Origin: Apostichopus japonicus
Lineage: Eukaryota; Echinodermata; Holothuroidea; Aspidochirotida; Stichopodidae
Assembly: GCF_037975245.1 (NCBI RefSeq)
Contig: NC_092570.1
Span: 2,189,501 to 2,253,500, forward strand
DNA length: 64,000 nt
Direction of reading: 5' to 3'
The position numbers were made by a program, and so were the translations under genes. The notes under the pieces are model-generated. The model ran no database searches and was not told the DNA's origin. It saw nothing but the letters and a program-made list of their open reading frames with translations. Shown piece by piece: positions 1-10,410 of this stretch (within the stretch, counting starts at the first letter, position 1; each line of letters starts with the position of its first letter).

Positions 1-133
1 CAATAGCTGGACTATAATGATATCCTACCCTCCCCAATTTCCCACCCTCTCCTCTCTAAGTAAATAAGTCACATTCCGTCTTGCATAAGGTGACACCCCA
101 TACTAAACCATGAGTTCATCGTGATGAACCTAC

Positions 134-334
134 CAGCATGTTTCTGGTTGAAGAGATGACATCGGTGGGTACCAGCAGTAGTCGTAGATTAGTTCACCTT
201 CCACCATCTTAAGGACCGATGTCAGATCTGGCACGGGAGTCCAGCTCTTGGGGAAGTACAGCTCACCAGGGAGGTTGAAAAGCCGAAGAACACCATCTTC
301 GCTGTTGGTTAATATACACGTTCCATCCGGAGAC
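134..334 (-). CDS. WRAP53: WRAP53 coding exon 3
   Basis: The exon codes WSPDGTCILTNSEDGVLRLF and later LIYDYCWYPPMSSLQPETC. It ends at donor TG|GTAGGT. This is the first WD40 blade of the family. The next exon is outside the window. Confidence 0.93.
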
Positions 335-2591
335 CTGATAAGGATATATAGGTGTAATGATTAGTTCACAGAAATGACTGATATTAGGAGGGACAAAAAA
401 GAACTGCTGAAAATGAGACAAAAAGGAGGTCTACAAAACTCGATCTTTGAGCAGGACAAATTTATAAAGAGTAGTTTATAAACCTTAACAAATTTTCAAC
501 TTTGGAAAGGAAAATGAACTCTGCCGGAAATTGCAGAAAGTATGAGTTCCCTTCGGTGCATGTTAGAAGAAATGTAGAAATATACACGCATGGCATTTAA
601 ATGAATGACTATCCATATACAGGTTGCCAAGTTGAGCAATTTATGTGGTATTTTTGTAAGATGACTTTTTTTGTAAAGATACTTTGAATCTCGTCACCCA
701 CCCCATCCATCATTCCTAGTCCTTTTCTGGCATTGTTTTCTTTCCTTTTCCTTGACTACATATTCTCATGCAAACATTTTAAGGGTAGCTATGACAAAGA
801 CCCTGCTAGACCCAAAACATTGAGACCCTCTGTATCTTTTACATCATTTTGAAACTGCTTGAAATTTTAAAGTGCAAATGCTTACCACTTACAACCTTTT
901 AGAAAGTTGTTTCCCTCGTACAGAAGAAACTCATCTTTGGCAGTGGTCAACAGCGGAGGATCTTCCGAAAAACTGAGCGGTAAAACCTCGACCCTGAAGA
1001 GAGGAGAGAGCAAGCAAGCTTTCTTAGATCTCAAAGAAAGAAGATGATATCAACAATAGTGTCATCGTCCTGTTTGTATATAAATGTTTTGATGTTTTAC
1101 TTTTAGTTTTCACCGTGGTCCTGTTGAACCACGTGTGCAGATTAAGGGTTAAAACCTCTGACTACCTTGTTCAGCAATCATTGAGCGTCGTCTTGGTGAC
1201 AAATAGATTGGAGAGAGACAAAGGAAGGACTTAATACATAGCTAGAAACTCTGAAACAGACCCGACACACCTAAATCAACTAAAGAGAAGCATAACGACA
1301 GATGGAGATGGAGTTATAGCAAATGGCGAGACAGCAGCATCATGAATAATGTAGTGTTTGCAAATTGCAGAGCTAGTTTGAGGTATTTTATTTTGTTCTT
1401 TTAATGATCTGTGAACTCCTGCTTAGCACCCGAGTAGCACATTGATCACTTTTCATAATTTGAATATGCATACTGTATATATCACAGAATTTATAAAAGT
1501 CCAATGCGAACCAATTTCATCACTTATTCATCAAATTGATCAAACAATCTACAGTAAGAGCCAGGGTTTGCTTCTGAGGTAACAAAATCCTTCTATATTT
1601 ATGATCTTGTCAGTGTTTTCTTTACCTTTGCTTTGGAGGGGGGGGGGGGGGGGAGTCAGGGAAATTTCAGTGTATTTGTAACAGTGCCCCTACAGTAGGC
1701 AATCATTAATACACAATCAACATTAAATTATCTGTTTGTGAATACAACATACCTGTCTGCGTCCACCAATTCTAGTTCTGCTTCAACTTCTGCTGCCTCC
1801 GAAGGTTTGGTTTCTATGGTTACCGTTGACATCACCACCACCTTCTCCTCCTCTTGTGCAATGCCCAGTCCAGAGTCACTTTCTATTCCTTCAGCATTGG
1901 CTATTGTATCCTCCTCTTTCTCTTTAGGAGGGGATTCCCCTCGAGGGGATTCCCCATGAGGGGATTCCCCTCCTGAGGCAGCGTTATCCCCCACTAACAT
2001 CTGGCATTCCGATTGTACCAAATCTTGTTTACTTATTTTACTCTCCTGAGCATTCTCTTCTCCCTCCATAGGAGATCCACTTCTTTTTCTACAAGATATA
2101 TCCCCACTTGGTCCCCCATTGTCCAAAACCTCTTGTACCTCCACTCCCCTATCTTTCTCTTCTGTATAATCTTTCTCTTCTGTATAATCTCCTGCACAAG
2201 ATCCAATATCTGTTTCCCTCGGTGAAGATTCAAGTTTTAAAACTTTTTGTTCCTCTTCACAAACAGCTTCTTTTACTTCCATTTGATCTAATTCTACTCC
2301 CCTCTTGTCCTTCTCTTCCGACAGAACTCTATTTTCTCTCGTCTTTAAATCCGTTTCCACCGCATTCCCTTCCATGCTCCTCATCTCTCCTTTGTTACGA
2401 GTTCTCAAAAAGAGCTCAAACTGCTCAAACAAATTCACTTCCAGCTCGTTTTCGAGCTCGTGCAGTTTTTCAGCAATTTCTAAAGTTTTATCTTTGTCGG
2501 CTTTTGTGGAAGTGGAGCTGTCCAATACTGACAGAGGTTCACTGCCAGTTTTCTTTGAAACTTCACATTTTCCTTCAGTTTCTTCCTCCAT
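134..2591 (-). CDS. WRAP53: WRAP53/TCAB1 5' portion, three exons, gene runs off left edge
   Basis: Telomerase Cajal-body protein 1 is a WD40 scaffold that binds the CAB box of scaRNAs and telomerase RNA and carries them to Cajal bodies. Three coding exons are visible: 1753-2591, 886-993 and 134-334. The frame is continuous across both introns (junctions in phase 2). The joined protein has a variable acidic N-terminus, then the conserved family stretch with NFLKGCKWSPDG spanning the exon 2/3 junction, TNSEDGVLRLFNLPGELYF, and MVEGELIYDYCWYPPMSS. This is the start of the beta-propeller. The rest of the propeller lies left of position 134. An in-frame TGA lies upstream of the ATG at 2591 with no ATG between, which supports this start. 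Known: family function. Seen: exon structure and motifs. Confidence 0.93.
335..885 (-). other. WRAP53 intron 2
   Basis: AT-rich GT-AG intron between coding exons 2 and 3. I see no repeat or coding signal in it. Confidence 0.8.
886..993 (-). CDS. WRAP53: WRAP53 coding exon 2
   Basis: The acceptor TTCAG precedes 993 and the donor GTAAGC follows 886. The exon codes VEVLPLSFSEDPPLL and then FLLYEGNNFLKGCK. The split Trp codon (TG|G) joins exactly to exon 3. Confidence 0.9.
994..1752 (-). other. WRAP53 intron 1
   Basis: Intron between coding exons 1 and 2. It contains a 17-18 nt poly-G run near 1637-1654 and nothing else recognisable. Confidence 0.8.
1753..2591 (-). CDS. WRAP53: WRAP53 coding exon 1
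   Basis: Codes 279 residues plus two bases, with donor AG|GTATGT at 1752. The protein is Glu/Lys/Ser-rich and low in complexity, as WRAP53 N-termini usually are. Two short in-frame DNA repeats are seen: DYTEEK twice (near 2152-2191) and three copies of a Gly-Glu-Ser-Pro unit (near 1927-1972). No folded domain is expected here. Confidence 0.85.
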
Positions 2592-4462
2592 ATCCTCAAA
2601 ATAGGTCCAAACTTTTAATCAGTAAAAAGAAACACCAATATTTCTCAATCTCGCTGCCTCAAGAAAAATGTTTTGGCATGTCACAACTTTCTATATCAAC
2701 TGTTGCAAAGGGAACTACAAATAGAAGTAAATGTTTCTCCATTAATACGAGGGAAAATCAAGGGAAATTTAACCTGGAAGGAGGATCATATTCCAGTCTG
2801 GTAAAAAAAAAAATCTATTAACAGAAAATCCTTATTTGCAAATTTCCATGGTTGATCGGCACTAAACATTCTGCCAATCTGCAGGCCCAATTCTGTATCG
2901 GAAAATACTTGCACTTTCATCTTACATGCAAATCACTGTCAAATGATAAAACTGTACATACATTGTTTTAAGTTTCCTTACATAGGAACAATGAAAAAGA
3001 GGCATAGGTAACATGACAAATTAAGATAAAGTTCAAGATGTTTAAAGAGAAATCTTGTTTCTTAAAAGGTTTAATTTTTTTTGTCTTATCTTTATTTGCA
3101 CATTTTTCATGTTTCTATGCATTTTTTCCCCTCTTTTTGTCTATTGATAATTTTGATTTTAAAAAGATTAACAAAGCCTTCCAGAATTAAAATATGAATA
3201 AGATAACAAAACACTGCCAACAATTTTATCTTGGGCACATTAAGAACCAATCTCTCAATCTTCAGGTGCAGCTTATTGCTTTTATAGGCCCGAAGCTCTT
3301 ACACAACAATACTGAAACAAGTGGAAATAGGGTTTCGACACAGCCCTGTGATATGGATTTTTTTGTGCCTTTGAGGTTTCATTTCAGACTAGAATACATT
3401 CAGCAATCTTTATCACTAAATGAAACCTTGAAATTCAAAGATTTTTACACAAAATTAGATGACAAATGCAAACAGGATGCCTCATTGGATGTGCTAGTAA
3501 AGCAAAAGTACAGATTTATTTTCTCCAGACCCCCCACTCTGCCCATTAAGTATTCTGGCTTCATTCCCTTTTGGACCTAAACATAAACAGCGACATTGGC
3601 TAGTCTGTTGTCTTGTCAGACAAAGAATCTTAGAATTTTTAATTCCCTTTTTTCTTTTTTGTGAGGGGTGAGGCAATTGGTAAAATATATGGTGCCAATA
3701 ACTATCAGTAATATCAGAATTCTTTGAGGGGGAGGGGGAGGGAGGGGGAATGGAGGCATTTGTCTGCCATAAATGACCCTCTCCTCCAGCTTCAAGACAA
3801 CATGTTTGATAGCGAGAAGTGCAGTAACTTCACTTGGAGACTCACTGAGTGGTAATTTACACAAGTCAATGTATAAGACACCAGACTTTACTACTGTGTT
3901 ACAGAACCATACACACAGCAGTTATGACCTAAAACTTTTTAGCATGTCAAGTTATAAAAAATTGTTTACAAGTTTCCTTTTCTGAGGGTTCTAAATTCAA
4001 TCTCTCAGTGAAGTCAAATTGCTCTGAGGATCAGAAAAAAAATCGAATTATCGTTTGATTTTTGCACCAAATGAGAAAACAATAATAACAAATATTAAAT
4101 AACATATAAACCCTATTAAACTGTGTTAGGTAACAGCTGCTGCTTTAATTGTCTATGCTTAATTATTTCCACCATTGACAGTGTTAAAATAATGAAACTT
4201 TATGCACAACTGTGAAAATCAGCCATCGATCGTAGCGTTAACTAAGCAGACCCCTACAGCCAGGTAGACTTAGTAGGCTTTATGTCTAATACAGAAATGA
4301 TTGAGGTAAGTGTGTGTAGACCACAAGTGTACAAACTATTAGGATCTGCTGAAATACAAGTTTATGAAACACAGTAAAGTATCTGGAAGACTATTAAAAC
4401 AAGAGAAGATAAAAAAAAATGGTACTACTATTTAAAAATGATAAACTAGGTCGGTAAAAGGG
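2592..4462. other. Gap between WRAP53 and the Gag-like gene
   Basis: The WRAP53 5' UTR and promoter must lie in the left part. The right part is probably the 3' UTR of the minus-strand gene ending at 4463. TTTATT near 3515 would read AATAAA on the minus strand and is one possible poly(A) signal. Open frames here lack codon bias or homology that I recognise. Confidence 0.5.
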
Positions 4463-6685
4463 TCAGTACATCCGATTGATGTCATCGTCACTCCCTTGAA
4501 ACCCTTCCGTTGCTAGAGTAGACCTGTCATCTGAAAAGGACATGTATCCGACATAGGACCCAGCATCACCGGGGCGATAATACCCTCCTCCCCCTAACGA
4601 TGATGTTGAGGGCGGGAACTGGGAGGAACTGCCACCCCCTAAACCACTCTGGAAGGAGCCTTTGAACATCGACTTGTTATCGTTACTATCCGGTGTGAAT
4701 CTCGAAAAGTCCATTCCGGAGTATCCCATCCCCAAGGGTGGATACATGTTGTATCCTTGAGGATCTGTAGGGTAGCTACCGCCGAGGCTGGACCACATTC
4801 TGTTCGGTGATGTTGAGGATTTCAGCCCTCTCCTTCTTTTCCTTCCAATACCACCTCCTCCACTACCTCCACCAACTCCACCTCCTCCTCCGCCACCTCC
4901 AGCTTTTCCCTGTCCTACCCTCCGGTCACCAGAATTCTTCCTCTTTCCTCTACCACTCTGTTGACCACCATTATTTTGTCTGCCTTCTCTGTTTGCGTTG
5001 CCTCTGTTCCTGTCAGGAGCTGGTCGTCCGCCTGGTGATCTGAGGTCACTTTGTCCAGACGTACGCCTCCCACCTCCTGAACCAATGTTGTTACCCACCT
5101 GAGCCCGAGCTCCTCTGCCATCATTTCTCCCTCCTCTACCCCCACCACTACCACCGCTATTATTTCCACGACCACCACCACCACCTCCACCACCACCTCC
5201 CCCTCCACTACCCCCTCCACCTCCACTACCTCCTCCCCCTCCACTGCGACCACTACCGCCCACTTGTCGTTTGGGTGTTTCACTGTTCCCATCCGGTAAA
5301 TGAACATGATGATTTTCAAAGCTTGACTTATACTCTGCTGAGAATAACTCAAAGGCAAGTGGCTGGTTTACGACTTCAGAACGTGCCTTGTTGTTGTTTA
5401 TTTTCAAGGCATCCAAGTACACCCGTCTTCGACCCCTCGTGGCAAAGATGGAGCCCTTGACCGAAGTATCGCAAAGGTCAATCAGACACTGTCCCAAGTT
5501 GTTGAGAAGATCATGCTTAATTTCTTCCTCTGCACTCTTTTCTCCCTTGACAATTTTTCCTAGCCCCGCCAGGAAATAAGACGCATAGGAGATGATCCTC
5601 AGCTGGTACCGGAACAAGTCGTCCGTACTCTGAATGTCGTGGTTGAGCCGTGACAGATTTTCCGGTAAGATGTTCCTTCGCTTTCCTCCTGACCCTTGCG
5701 CTTTAACAATGTGGGGCACCATGTCAGAATTAATCCTTGGGTTCCAACCGTAGGCTTTCATGTCCTCCATGGGCCAATAGTAACGATGATTCTGCTTCTT
5801 GCTGACAGAGGCCACATCGATGAGGCTCTTTTCTTTAACTTTCTGCCAACTCTTCTTGACTATGCCCTCGGCTGGCAGATAACTGCAGGAGCTCTGGTTG
5901 GAACTAGACACGGTGTCATCTAAGACTGATTTCTCCGCAGTAGGTGGCATGACATCCACAAGGGAAGAAACCTTGTAAAGGTACTCTTCCCACTTAACTT
6001 TCTCTTCATCATCTTCCCACAGAACTTTTCCAGTTGCCTGGGCATCTTTCTTTTTGGATTCCGTGGTCACATCTTCTTCTGTCGTCTGCTGCGCTTTGCC
6101 TTTGTCAGGGACATCTACGTTCATGGCTCTCTCGCTCTGCTCTTTGCCAGGTTGATCTTCGTCCTGTTTGGCTTCTCCATCCTCCACCTTTCCTTTGACG
6201 ACCTGTTCCGCCTGTTTCTGTGCCATCGCAGCCTGCTTCGAGACGTTTTGAATCACTGACATCATCTGGTGCAACTGGGCCTGAAAGTTCCCCAGCTTGA
6301 AGTCCAGAGCATCGTTAACCATATTGTGAATATCCTTAGGAGTCATGGAAGCCGATTTGACACTCTGGTCATCTCCTGCTGTATCTTCAAAGTCATCCTC
6401 GTCCATTGTTTCACCCTCTTCCTCCTCCACAGGGTGTTCCTCATCTTCCTCTCCCTCTACAGGAAGTTCCTCGTGGGTGTCTGCATACTCTTCCTTATAG
6501 TCCTCCTTTGTTTCACTGGCTGCATTTTCAACCTCTTCTTTAGCTGGTGCTTCAGTTTCTAAAGGCTCATGACTGTTGTCATCATCAACAAGAACAAAGT
6601 CATTGCTGGCTGCCTCTAATGGGTGCACATCCTCCTGAACTTCATCTTGGCCCTGTGGATCATTGCTTACGTCTGTCTCTGACAT
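4463..6685 (-). CDS. Intronless 740-aa acidic/Gly-rich protein, possible domesticated DIRS-type Gag
   Basis: Start: the open frame begins at a GTG at 6712, and the first ATG is 6685 (MSETDVSND). Layout by residue: strongly acidic 1-110; predicted helical or coiled-coil stretch about 115-170 with regular Gln/Met/Val; a structured core about 300-460 (RYYWPMEDMKAYGWNPRI, DDLFRYQLRIISYASYFL, then NNLGQCLIDL, RGRRRVYLDAL, PLAFELFSAEY); a Gly/Ser/Arg tract about 475-630 with RGG-like pieces; a basic GRKRRRG patch; and a Gly/Tyr/Ser tail. The pattern of a helix with Leu-Gly, then an Arg-Arg repeat, then a Leu-Phe before an aromatic recalls Gag of DIRS/Ngaro tyrosine-recombinase retrotransposons. No reverse transcriptase, recombinase or terminal repeats flank it, and the frame is intact over 2.2 kb. 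It may be an expressed host gene, possibly RNA-binding. The Gag link is inference from memory; an unrelated lineage-specific protein is the alternative. Confidence 0.8.
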   Translation of the reverse strand: MSETDVSNDPQGQDEVQEDVHPLEAASNDFVLVDDDNSHEPLETEAPAKEEVENAASETKEDYKEEYADTHEELPVEGEEDEEHPVEEEEGETMDEDDFEDTAGDDQSVKSASMTPKDIHNMVNDALDFKLGNFQAQLHQMMSVIQNVSKQAAMAQKQAEQVVKGKVEDGEAKQDEDQPGKEQSERAMNVDVPDKGKAQQTTEEDVTTESKKKDAQATGKVLWEDDEEKVKWEEYLYKVSSLVDVMPPTAEKSVLDDTVSSSNQSSCSYLPAEGIVKKSWQKVKEKSLIDVASVSKKQNHRYYWPMEDMKAYGWNPRINSDMVPHIVKAQGSGGKRRNILPENLSRLNHDIQSTDDLFRYQLRIISYASYFLAGLGKIVKGEKSAEEEIKHDLLNNLGQCLIDLCDTSVKGSIFATRGRRRVYLDALKINNNKARSEVVNQPLAFELFSAEYKSSFENHHVHLPDGNSETPKRQVGGSGRSGGGGGSGGGGGSGGGGGGGGGGGGRGNNSGGSGGGRGGRNDGRGARAQVGNNIGSGGGRRTSGQSDLRSPGGRPAPDRNRGNANREGRQNNGGQQSGRGKRKNSGDRRVGQGKAGGGGGGGGVGGGSGGGGIGRKRRRGLKSSTSPNRMWSSLGGSYPTDPQGYNMYPPLGMGYSGMDFSRFTPDSNDNKSMFKGSFQSGLGGGSSSQFPPSTSSLGGGGYYRPGDAGSYVGYMSFSDDRSTLATEGFQGSDDDINRMY

Positions 6686-9600
6686 TTTTACAATTAATAG
6701 TTTAAACCCCACAGAATAGACAAAGGGTGCATAGATTCAGTAACAGCAACTGTAAAAAAAGACTTTTTTTTATTAAAAATTCTAAACAATTACAATACCT
6801 TGTAAAACTGTTGGCAGATGTTATCATGAGAAGGTTAATTTGGAACAAACAAATGTAGTATTGCTCTATGAACCAACAAACTACAAAGTGGGAAAACAAC
6901 AAAACAAAAAAAAGCAGTAAATTAGCAAGGAAAACTAAAATACCATATGACAGTGTTTGTAAGTAAAGTGGCAAGTTTTACCAACAAGGGCTTTTAACAG
7001 TATTGTCTTTGGAGAGAACTTTCCTCTTGTGAAGATTTATAGGACACGAATATGAAGCCAAGAATCTACTTTCTTTGGCAAATATGAAGGTCCAGGAATA
7101 ACAGAACTGGTATTCCTCTAGAGTGGTCTGTAATTACACTTGACTTCACGACTGTTCCTTGTATATGTGGTTAAGCCAAATGTATCGAAAGGAAAACAGG
7201 TTTCCCTTGAAGCATTTGCTGATTCCAGATAATTCTAGGTAGCTGTCAACAGCAGTAGTCAGACCTGATACACTAGTGCAGTTTGCTACCACAGGTTGTA
7301 CAGGGCCTGTATCAAATGTTCAGCACAACACGTGCCTTACACAACAGGGAGAGAATTAAGTGACAGCAGGCCGGCCTCTCTCTTTTCTCTCTCTTTCTTT
7401 AACTGAACTGAGCCAGCCTGAGTGACTGCAAAGTCAAGAGTTCTAGGATAAGTTTCTTCTTCCGATAAGAACCACAGACTGGGCTCATGAGCATAACACA
7501 GGTTTTATCACAACTTCCACTATGGAGGCATCAGTACATCAATGTTGTGAATATGAAAACCTGTTGATGGAAGACAAAAAAGCTGTTGATGGCTGGCATC
7601 TGGCAGTGAGCCATGTTAATTATAAGACCACTTCAGATTAAAGAAATGAGCAAGGTCTCTCACTCCTTTATGGTCTCATATAGACTCATATCGGTCAATC
7701 TTACAAAGCTGCATGGGCTGATGATCCATGCAGCTTAATTTAATGACACTGGCAACACTATCCTGTAATCCATGTACAAAATAGACACGGACATGCTTCA
7801 CATGCATATCATCAAAGTTATCTGGCACACTTACCACCGGGTCACATTGAGCTAGTGATTAACTTTTAATCAACGCTGTGGCATCTACTGGTGTGATGTG
7901 GCGACTACAACCTTAGAATAGGTATGCTGTCAGTACAACAAAAACTTTTGACACATGTATGTTGATGATATGCTCTGCCTTGAATATGATTACAAATTCA
8001 TCATTTAATGCAATATGCAGATGTTTGCATACCCAACAGCATTTGAAGACATCCTCACCTGTAGTGTCAAACATATTATACTGTAGCAGTGTATCAATCC
8101 ACCAGTCTGTGTAGAGGACCTAACTTTCAACTGTGCACATATACTTCAGTATCTGCAATAGTGCAAATACCCTGCTATGTTTGCAAGCTTGATACATACT
8201 GCCTGATAGAGCAATAAGACACGTTGAGTAATACTGTACATGAATGTATAACCATCAGCCTCTGCATGTAAGCTGTGGTTTATACATGTATAGTATAGCA
8301 AAACATTTTCATGATATCAAGCTTACAAGAATGATAATCACTACAATTTTGAATGCACCCACTGTCATACTGTACGTCAATAGTGAGACTGTCTTGTCAG
8401 GTTCACAAATTGGGGAACAGAATTGAAAAAGGCCATGTGTTTTTAATACAAAAACTGGAAATGTTTCAAACACTTTATGTACTGAAAGTACATGAATGTA
8501 AAACATTGCCAAGAATATATCCTCCGCAGGAATTTCAGCCTGCTGAGTAGAGAGTTTTAAGGTAAAGATATGGTGCTACTCGTATAAGTGATGTGTCATG
8601 TTCAGTCAAACATTTATCAGCTTATGCAGGACTTTCTATTCCAAATCCCCAAACAGACAGTGTTTGCTTTAGTCGTCAGTGAGAAATATGTCATGTGGTG
8701 CTAGTACTTGAGGTGACAATTTGGGAGAGATTTTCCACCAGACTATGCAGAGTGCTGCAACAATATGAGATGTCTTCAACTCCAGTTCAACAACTAACAA
8801 ATGTTACAACATCATATACGAGCTGATAGTATTGAGTGCCTGATATTTTGAAACCGATGGTCCAACATTGACATTGTGAAATACCCATGATAAGCATACA
8901 CAGCTTGCTATTCAATCGTTCACACACGCTTTGATCTGAAAAGGACTGGTCATGAAAGTGTGTCCATCAGATGGCTGAAGGATACAGTACAGTGCTGCAA
9001 TAGTTCAGTTACCTTCACTCTGAGCTTGGCAAGAGTCACCTCATCTCACAGTCAAATCATTACAAGTAAATCTAAGTACCGAAATCAAGTTGTGTCATTG
9101 ACTCAAATCACTGTCTTTTTCTCTTGGCAAGAGACTTACAAAAATTGTCACCTTAACCTTAAAGGTACTGGTCAAGTCAAAAGTGCTGTCGGTGCTGCAG
9201 CATCTTGCAGCCAGGCTGCATATGAAATAATCCTTTGTGCACTGCAGCTTCACACAATAGACACTGTTGGTCTTCAGAGATAATCCCCATTGTCTGATAT
9301 TGAATTCCTTCTAGCTGAGCAGGATTTTACAGCTGCTGTAGCTATTTTTATTTGACACGTATGTGGTGCGGCCTCAAAAAAAATAATGAGTGATTCAAGT
9401 CACAACTCCTATTAAATGCTGGCTGCACTTTCCTGAGAGTTACAGTGGCAGATACAGTAATGGTAGCTTGTAATATAAACAGCCAGGTATATAAGAGGTA
9501 TACTGACAGTTGATGGAAGGAAACAACAGCTCAAGCAATGTTTGATTCAACTATGCTGAAAGCTATTTTGGCATCATATATGAAGTGCAGACATGAAGCT

Positions 9601-10057
9601 TCTCAAATACTTCAGTCGAGTGTGCAGTACAACTATAATCTTCGCGCAGACGGATACTTTCACTAGACGTGTACAGAATGCTAAGTAAATTTGCATGCCT
9701 TGACTTGGCATTTATTATTTATTGGCCAAGGTTTGTCTTCTTAAGCAGACTTACTGTAGCCAGCTATACTTAAGCTTGGTCTTTGAATAGGCCTAGTTAG
9801 ATCTCCCCACTCCGAAACTGAGCATCAACTCTAGGATATGTCTTTGACTTGTTAAATATTACTAGGCTGGGCCTATTATAAGGGTAAATGGGGAATATGA
9901 TGGCAACAGGATCTAAGAGAAAGCTAGGATAGGCCTAGGTCTTCAAAGTGACCTAGCATTCAGACTATAGTAAGGCCGTCTCCGAATTGTCGTTCTCAAA
10001 GTGATTACATTGCCGGCTATGGTGTAACATCAGACCTCTGACTGGTATTGTGGTCGT
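6686..10057. other. Noncoding stretch upstream of the Gag-like gene
   Basis: AT-rich, with no frame showing homology. It must include the promoter and perhaps 5' UTR exons of the minus-strand gene at 4463-6685. A diverged dispersed repeat lies at about 9165-9365 (listed separately). The rest is unexplained. Confidence 0.5.
9165..9365 (+). repeat. Diverged dispersed repeat, homologue of 17228-17395
   Basis: Shares an ordered series of words with 17228-17395: CAGC/TAGGCTGCAT, CACACAATAG.CACT, AGATAATC.C.ATT, GATTTT.CAG.TGCTG.AGCT and a closing TTTGACACG. Identity is moderate, suggesting an old mobile-element family with a gap of about 100 bp between conserved blocks. Confidence 0.55.
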
Positions 10058-10410
10058 TGTGGGGGCGTTGTGGTCAAGTGGTTAAGGCAGTGGACTTGTG
10101 ATCTAAGGATTGCAGGTTCGAGTCCTGGCCAGATCATTGCATTGTGTCCTTGGGCAAGGCACTTCATCTCCATTGCCACTCTTCACCCAGGTGTATAAAT
10201 GGGGCCTTGCAATGTAACTTGTACATAAAGTTATTTGCACCTGTTTGTGGGTGCAACTTATGGATGTGGTGCCCCAAGAGAGATTGATTGAATTGGGCAC
10301 ACTTTGGTGTGTGGCTGTGGCAAGTTACCGATGACCAGGGATTAAGTTGTAAAGTTGTGTTAGCCTAGAGGGCCTTTGGCCTTGCACAAGACTGAAAAAA
10401 TTCAACTTTA
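10058..10410 (+). mobile_element. tRNA-derived SINE, full length, copy A
   Basis: Starts with a tRNA-like head: A box TGGTCAAGTGGTTAAGG at 10071-10087 and B box GGTTCGAGTCC at 10115-10125. A central block follows (CCTTGGGCAAGGCACTT, TTCACCCAGGTGTATAAATG), then a body with GAGATTGATTGAATTG and ACCAGGG, ending near ACAAGACTG. The head resembles a serine-type tRNA without its variable arm. The same element is complete in inverse orientation at 53515-53898. The central block is reminiscent of the MetaSINE superfamily; that assignment is from memory and unverified. Confidence 0.85.

Noticed and set aside
3194-3580. 128-codon plus-strand frame as a gene
   Set aside because: No recognised domain, AT-rich codons, and it lies antisense in the probable 3' UTR of the minus-strand gene ending at 4463.
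4915-5358. 147-codon minus-strand frame rich in Val and Glu
   Set aside because: It is the alternative frame of the Gly-rich tract of the 740-aa protein; GGN-rich DNA gives Val/Glu in another frame.
6686-6712. Extended start of the 740-aa protein at 6712
   Set aside because: The codon there is GTG; the first ATG is at 6685, and eukaryotic initiation at GTG is unlikely.
10058-10130. tRNA gene on the plus strand
   Set aside because: It has A and B boxes but no proper acceptor stem or variable arm, and it continues into a repeated 350-bp body; the same head recurs at 53515-53898. It is a SINE head.
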